64,000 bases of DNA from Phycisphaeraceae bacterium (GTDB lineage Bacteria > Planctomycetota > Phycisphaerae > Phycisphaerales > SM1A02), in contig JAHBWZ010000006.1 of assembly GCA_019636755.1 (NCBI GenBank), positions 248,001 through 312,000 on the forward strand, read 5' to 3'. Position numbers and translations under genes: made by a program. This document shows, in pieces, positions 61,141 through 64,000 of the stretch (its first letter is position 1; each line of letters starts with the position of its first letter). Below the pieces are notes generated by a model. That model saw only the letters and a program-made list of their open reading frames with translations, ran no database searches and was not told the DNA's origin.

Positions 61141-62455
61141 CAGGCGGCGACCTTCGCGATGGTTCCGTCCTTGAATCGGACATCTCGAATCACGTCTTCA
61201 AGCATCTCGTGTCCGTTGAGGCGGCGCAATGACGCTGTGCCGACTCCGCGAGTTTGAAGACCATCGCGAGGCATGCGTTGCGGCTTCCGTTGCCCCTGGT
61301 TCGACGATGTCGCAGGCGCCCGGTCGCGAACGTCGACTCGATCGGGTTTGTCGTCCGAAGGTGTCGCCAGTGTTCCGCGGGGAAGTCGTAGACCGCGAGC
61401 AGATCATCCCGATCCTTCTCCAAGCACGCGACCGCCACCTCGAACTTCGCACCGAAGTCCTGCTCGAAGGCGTCGAACGCAGCAGCAGCCACTCTGCTGG
61501 TCGCCGCCTGCCAGATGTCGTGAATGCGACTCTTCGCCTTGGGCTGGATGCTCTTGGGAATCCTGTTCAGGATGTTCGCGGACTTGTGGACCCAGCAACG
61601 CTGTTCCCGCGTCGTCGGCCACGTCTTGCGAGTTGCTGCCCAGAAGCCGAGTGCACCATCGGCAACAGCGAGCTTCGGATCGATGATCATGCCCCGTCGT
61701 TTCACATTGTTGACCAGCTCCGACCACGACTGCTCTGAGTCGCGAAATCCGTCCGTCACCGCGATCAGTTCCTTGGAGCCGTCGGCGGTCGCTCCCATCA
61801 GCACCAGAATGCACTGCTTCTTGCCGGTCGCTTCATCGCCCAGCCGGATGTTGCAGTAGATGCCGTCCGCCCACACATACAGGTACTGACGGTCCGCAAG
61901 CGAACGCTTCGACCAGGTCGCATGCTCCTGCTGCCATGTGTCGATCAGCCGGGTGATCCTGGTCGCGGAGAGGCCTGCCGCATCCGGAACCAGCAGCGAC
62001 TGCACCGCTTCGGTGAAGCCGCCGGTGTTCACGCCCTTGAGATACAGCCAGGGAAGCATCTCCTCGATCGCCTTCGTTCGCCGCAGGTATGGCGGCAGAA
62101 TCCCCGAGTGGAACTGCTCACGATCGGGTCCGGTCCGTCGATCATGAACGCACGGCCGAGCGACATCGAGATCGCCGAGCCCGGTCTGGATGGCCCGGGT
62201 CGGCTGATGGCCATTGCGAACGATCTGTCGACGGTCTTGGCCGTCGGTGATCGCGGCGCGCTGGTCGATCCACTCAGCCACCTCCGCCTCGATGGCTGCG
62301 GCGAGCATGGTCCTGGCTCCATCACGCAGGATCGGCGTCAGCATGTCACGGGTCCGCTCACATGGAAACTCGAACGAAACGGTGGTAGTTTTCTGGTTCA
62401 CGGCGGCGTATTCCTGAGGTTGGTAATGCGCCCTCAAGGTACGCCGCCATTTCAT
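61140..62455 (-). pseudogene. IS256-family transposase with C-terminal frameshift
   Basis: The main frame runs from the ATG at 62455 to a stop at 61190 (421 residues). DDE residues are in place: YLYVWADGIYCNIR (Asp), AVADGALGFWAATR (Asp) and NPIESTFATGRLRHRRTRG (Glu). After KLAESAQRH the frame breaks: the expected tail WRRLNGHEMLEDVIRDVRF is present in the next frame, needing one inserted base near 61227 and then ending at 61140. About 15 residues of wrong sequence follow the shift, so the last 30 residues or so of the natural protein are lost. It may still be partly active, or inactive. Confidence 0.85.
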
Positions 62456-62480
62456 GCCGTCATCCGTCCACAAGATCCGG
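62452..62480 (-). repeat. Right terminal inverted repeat of the IS256-type element
   Basis: Complement of 61115-61140 with a GTC insertion. It begins immediately beside the transposase start at 62455 and lies 20-30 bases before the next gene's start. Confidence 0.6.
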
Positions 62481-62511
62481 TTATAGCTCCCGGGCCTGCA
62501 TGGAGCATGTC

Positions 62512-62976
62512 ATGACTCGCGAGAGCATCGGCGTGATCGTCGGCTACATCACCATCACGCTCGTCGTGCTGGCAGCCCTGACCACTGCGTGGCTCACACT
62601 CGGCGCGGATCTCGCGTTTGCGCCGACGGTGTACCAGCTCAGCACACTGTGGGCTGCGCTGACTGTCGCCGTCAACATCATCGCGGCGATCGCAGGCGGC
62701 AGCGTGTGCGCCGCACTCTCCCGAACGACGAAGACCCCGGTCATCTTCGCGATCATCGTGTTCACTCTCGGCGTCCTCGTCGCGATCCCGGCCCTGCCCC
62801 CACGAGACGAATCACCACCCGCGCCTCGACCGGATCGGATCACGATGTCCGACGCGCTCACCAACGGCCGCCAACCGAGATGGGTCGTCCTCTCAAACCC
62901 GGTGACCGTCGCCGCCGGCATTCTGCTCGGCGCAGCGCTGATGCGCACCTGGGTGCGACCTCGATCGCGAGCGTAA
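62512..62976 (+). CDS. Hypothetical multi-pass membrane protein
   Basis: 154 residues from the ATG at 62512; an ATG at 62500 is also possible. Four membrane helices are visible: IGVIVGYITITLVVLAALTT, LSTLWAALTVAVNIIAAIAG, VIFAIIVFTLGVLVAIPAL and, near the end, VTVAAGILLGAALMRTWV. A Pro/Arg-rich loop lies between the third and fourth. No family is recognised. The start is about 32 bases from the right end of the IS256-type element, so its original promoter may have been displaced. Confidence 0.55.
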   Translation: MTRESIGVIVGYITITLVVLAALTTAWLTLGADLAFAPTVYQLSTLWAALTVAVNIIAAIAGGSVCAALSRTTKTPVIFAIIVFTLGVLVAIPALPPRDESPPAPRPDRITMSDALTNGRQPRWVVLSNPVTVAAGILLGAALMRTWVRPRSRA

Positions 62977-63074
62977 GGAGCCGAGCGTCCTTCGAGATCG
63001 ACCTCGCGCAGAAGACGCGGGCACGAACGCAGAGCCGGAGGCGATGGCCATCGCCATCGCCGTCGCGGTCACCC

Positions 63075-63130
63075 CCACGGCCACGGACGCGGACACGGAC
63101 ACGGACGCGGACTCGGTCGCGGATGCGGCC
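63075..63130. repeat. GGACAC/GGACGC hexamer-like tract (first block)
   Basis: A run of imperfect six-base units of the form GGACAC or GGACGC, ending in GGTCGCGGATGCGG. The repeat period is six bases with changes at one or two positions. Confidence 0.7.
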
Positions 63131-63375
63131 TCCGACTGCGCTTCCGTCCGCGGCAGCCCACCGGCGGACAAGCACTTCATCCAACGAAAGGCAGGTGACC
63201 ATGGCATGACGCGGAACTGAAACAACTCGTAACAGTCGGGGTTCAGTAACCTCGGAAGGGTTGGGGTGAGCTGACAGGTGTCGTGGTCTCCTCAAGGGGA
63301 TCACGATCATCGCAGCACAACGACGCGGCGCGCAGCCTTACGGCGCTGTGGATCGCCGGACGGGTACGTTGCTCT

Positions 63376-63440
63376 ATCGCGAACCCGGTCGCGGACACGA
63401 ACACGGACACCGACATAGACGCGATCACCGACACGCCCGC
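63376..63440. repeat. GGACAC/GACACG hexamer-like tract (second block)
   Basis: A second tract with the same six-base rhythm and orientation, about 300 bases after the first. It begins GGTCGCGGACACGAACACGG and continues as CACCGACATAGACGCGATC. The shared GGTCGCGGA suggests a common origin. Confidence 0.6.
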
Positions 63441-63504
63441 GGCGACGCTGGCATGTCCGCCCGGACTCTCCAGAGCAATCACTGGCTCCCGTCGCTGCGA
63501 CGCC

Positions 63505-64000
63505 TTACTCCAGCACCTTGAAGCCCAGGCTCAGCGACGTTCGATAGCTGCTGATCTCGAGCCGGCGCATAGAGAGCAGGCCCTCGGCTTGCCGCCACAC
63601 TGTGGGATCGCTTGCCGTCTGGAGTCGCGCGGTGCGATCGACCTCGCCCTCGATCCATGCCGAGAGCTGTTCAAGAATCGCCCGTCGCGTCTGAAGCGTC
63701 TCATCGGGGTGCAGCGCGAAGACGCGATGCCAACTCGCATCAGCAAGTTCACGTCGCACCCGATCGCGTTCAGCGGAGAGATCCAGGAGCGCCTGGTCCA
63801 GCGCTTCGAGCGCCTGCGGCTCCAGACTCCCGCGCTCCACCGCCACCTCCGTGAGTTCTCGCAGCGCCGGTCCGATGACGTCAAGGCTGTCCGGCGCGTA
63901 GATGGCCGGAAAGCGCATGGCGCGCACACGGTCGTACCAGCGATGCGCGGCGGTCTCGCCAAGATGCATGGATGCCAGGCCTCCAAGTCCGGTGACCAGG
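63505..64000 (-). CDS. Hypothetical helical protein, N-terminus outside window
   Basis: The minus-strand frame is open from the window end to a stop at 63505. The first visible ATG is at 63969, but the codons before it (LVTGLGGLAS) are also open, so the gene probably begins beyond the window. The visible 165 residues are soluble and helical, with HLGETAAHRWYDRVRAMRFP, IGPALRELTEVAVERGSLEP, ALDQALLDLSAERDRVRREL and LEQLSAWIEGEVDRTARLQT. It has no membrane segment or recognised family. Confidence 0.55.
   Translation of the reverse strand, partial: LVTGLGGLASMHLGETAAHRWYDRVRAMRFPAIYAPDSLDVIGPALRELTEVAVERGSLEPQALEALDQALLDLSAERDRVRRELADASWHRVFALHPDETLQTRRAILEQLSAWIEGEVDRTARLQTASDPTVWRQAEGLLSMRRLEISSYRTSLSLGFKVLE

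Larger units (their letters stand above)
61115..62480 (-). mobile_element. IS256-type insertion sequence, degenerate
   Basis: About 1.37 kb bounded by imperfect terminal inverted repeats: 61115-61140 (containing CTTGTGGATGACCGCATGA) and 62452-62480 (its complement with a three-base insertion, TCATGCCGTCATCCGTCCAC then AAG). It contains one transposase gene on the minus strand, frameshifted near its end. No flanking target-site duplication of eight or nine bases is obvious. It lies beside IS66 remnants. Confidence 0.75.
62977..63504. other. Non-coding stretch with two GACNCG-type low-complexity blocks
   Basis: 528 bases without a supported gene. Frames on either strand here are made of alternating Asp-Thr/Asp-Ala, Val-Ser or Arg-Thr residues from the repeats and have no other content. 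No terminator or promoter is clear. Confidence 0.5.

Noticed and set aside
61115-62480. Eight- or nine-base target duplication around the IS256-type element
   Set aside because: The flanks (GGCATTG on the left, GTTATAGC on the right) do not match; none can be claimed.

Overview
The window is high-GC DNA carrying almost only bacterial housekeeping and envelope genes. The gene set points to a diderm bacterium: mreB/mreC/mreD, apolipoprotein N-acyltransferase, accD, CheA/CheW, a sialic-acid-type operon and an exosortase/EpsI pair. The exosortase-like gene, PEP-CTERM-like proteins, many secreted HEAT/TPR proteins, and IS66 and IS256 elements together suggest a planctomycete, probably a Phycisphaerae relative. 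That placement is inference; no rRNA is present.

Layout. 1-3.7 kb: an N-terminal part of a membrane-anchored coiled-coil protein, a large secreted multidomain protein and a small membrane protein. 3.8-10.2 kb: a tightly coupled three-gene operon for nonulosonic (sialic/legionaminic-type) acid glycosylation. It encodes a MAF/DUF115 protein with extra degenerate domains, a NeuA-NeuB fusion and a NeuC-type epimerase. 10.4-12.6 kb: an HDOD protein, a Lon-N domain protein and a putative sorted surface protein. 12.7-16.5 kb (minus): LTA-synthase-like sulfatase, exosortase-like protein and EpsI-like protein, all overlapping. 16.8-17.6 kb: an unknown gene and tRNA-Asp. 17.9-33.5 kb: a long minus-strand run of polA, a GlmU-like gene, mreD, mreC, mreB, two small or coiled-coil genes, a HEAT lipoprotein, lnt, accD, rpe, a thioredoxin-fold protein without cysteines, and pgk. 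33.7-36.1 kb: fasciclin protein, ECF sigma factor and anti-sigma factor. 36.1-38.3 kb: a class I glutamine amidotransferase, rpsR, efp and tRNA-Ala. 38.4-40.2 kb: an HTH-TPR regulator coupled to a PEP-CTERM-like protein. 40.7-49.9 kb: S9 peptidase, trxA, folP, a TlpA-like protein, a TPR protein and a HEAT protein. 49.9-60.2 kb: mnmA, paaY/paaN, cheA/cheW, ppc and thpR. 60.2-64 kb: an accessory tail with IS66 remnants, a frameshifted IS256-type element, low-complexity repeats and two hypothetical genes.

How they work together. The central theme is the cell envelope: elongasome (MreBCD), precursor sugar (GlmU-like), lipoprotein maturation (Lnt), fatty-acid initiation (AccD), surface glycosylation (Maf-NeuAB-NeuC) and C-terminal protein sorting (exosortase/EpsI plus two candidate PGP-type substrates). 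The most unusual features are degenerate catalytic domains retained in good reading frames. These are the radical-SAM-like tail of the Maf protein, the exosortase without an aligned Cys/His, the thioredoxin fold without CXXC, an EF-P without the modifiable lysine and a PEP carboxylase with a Lys-to-Arg change. Each was read by eye and would need alignment to confirm.
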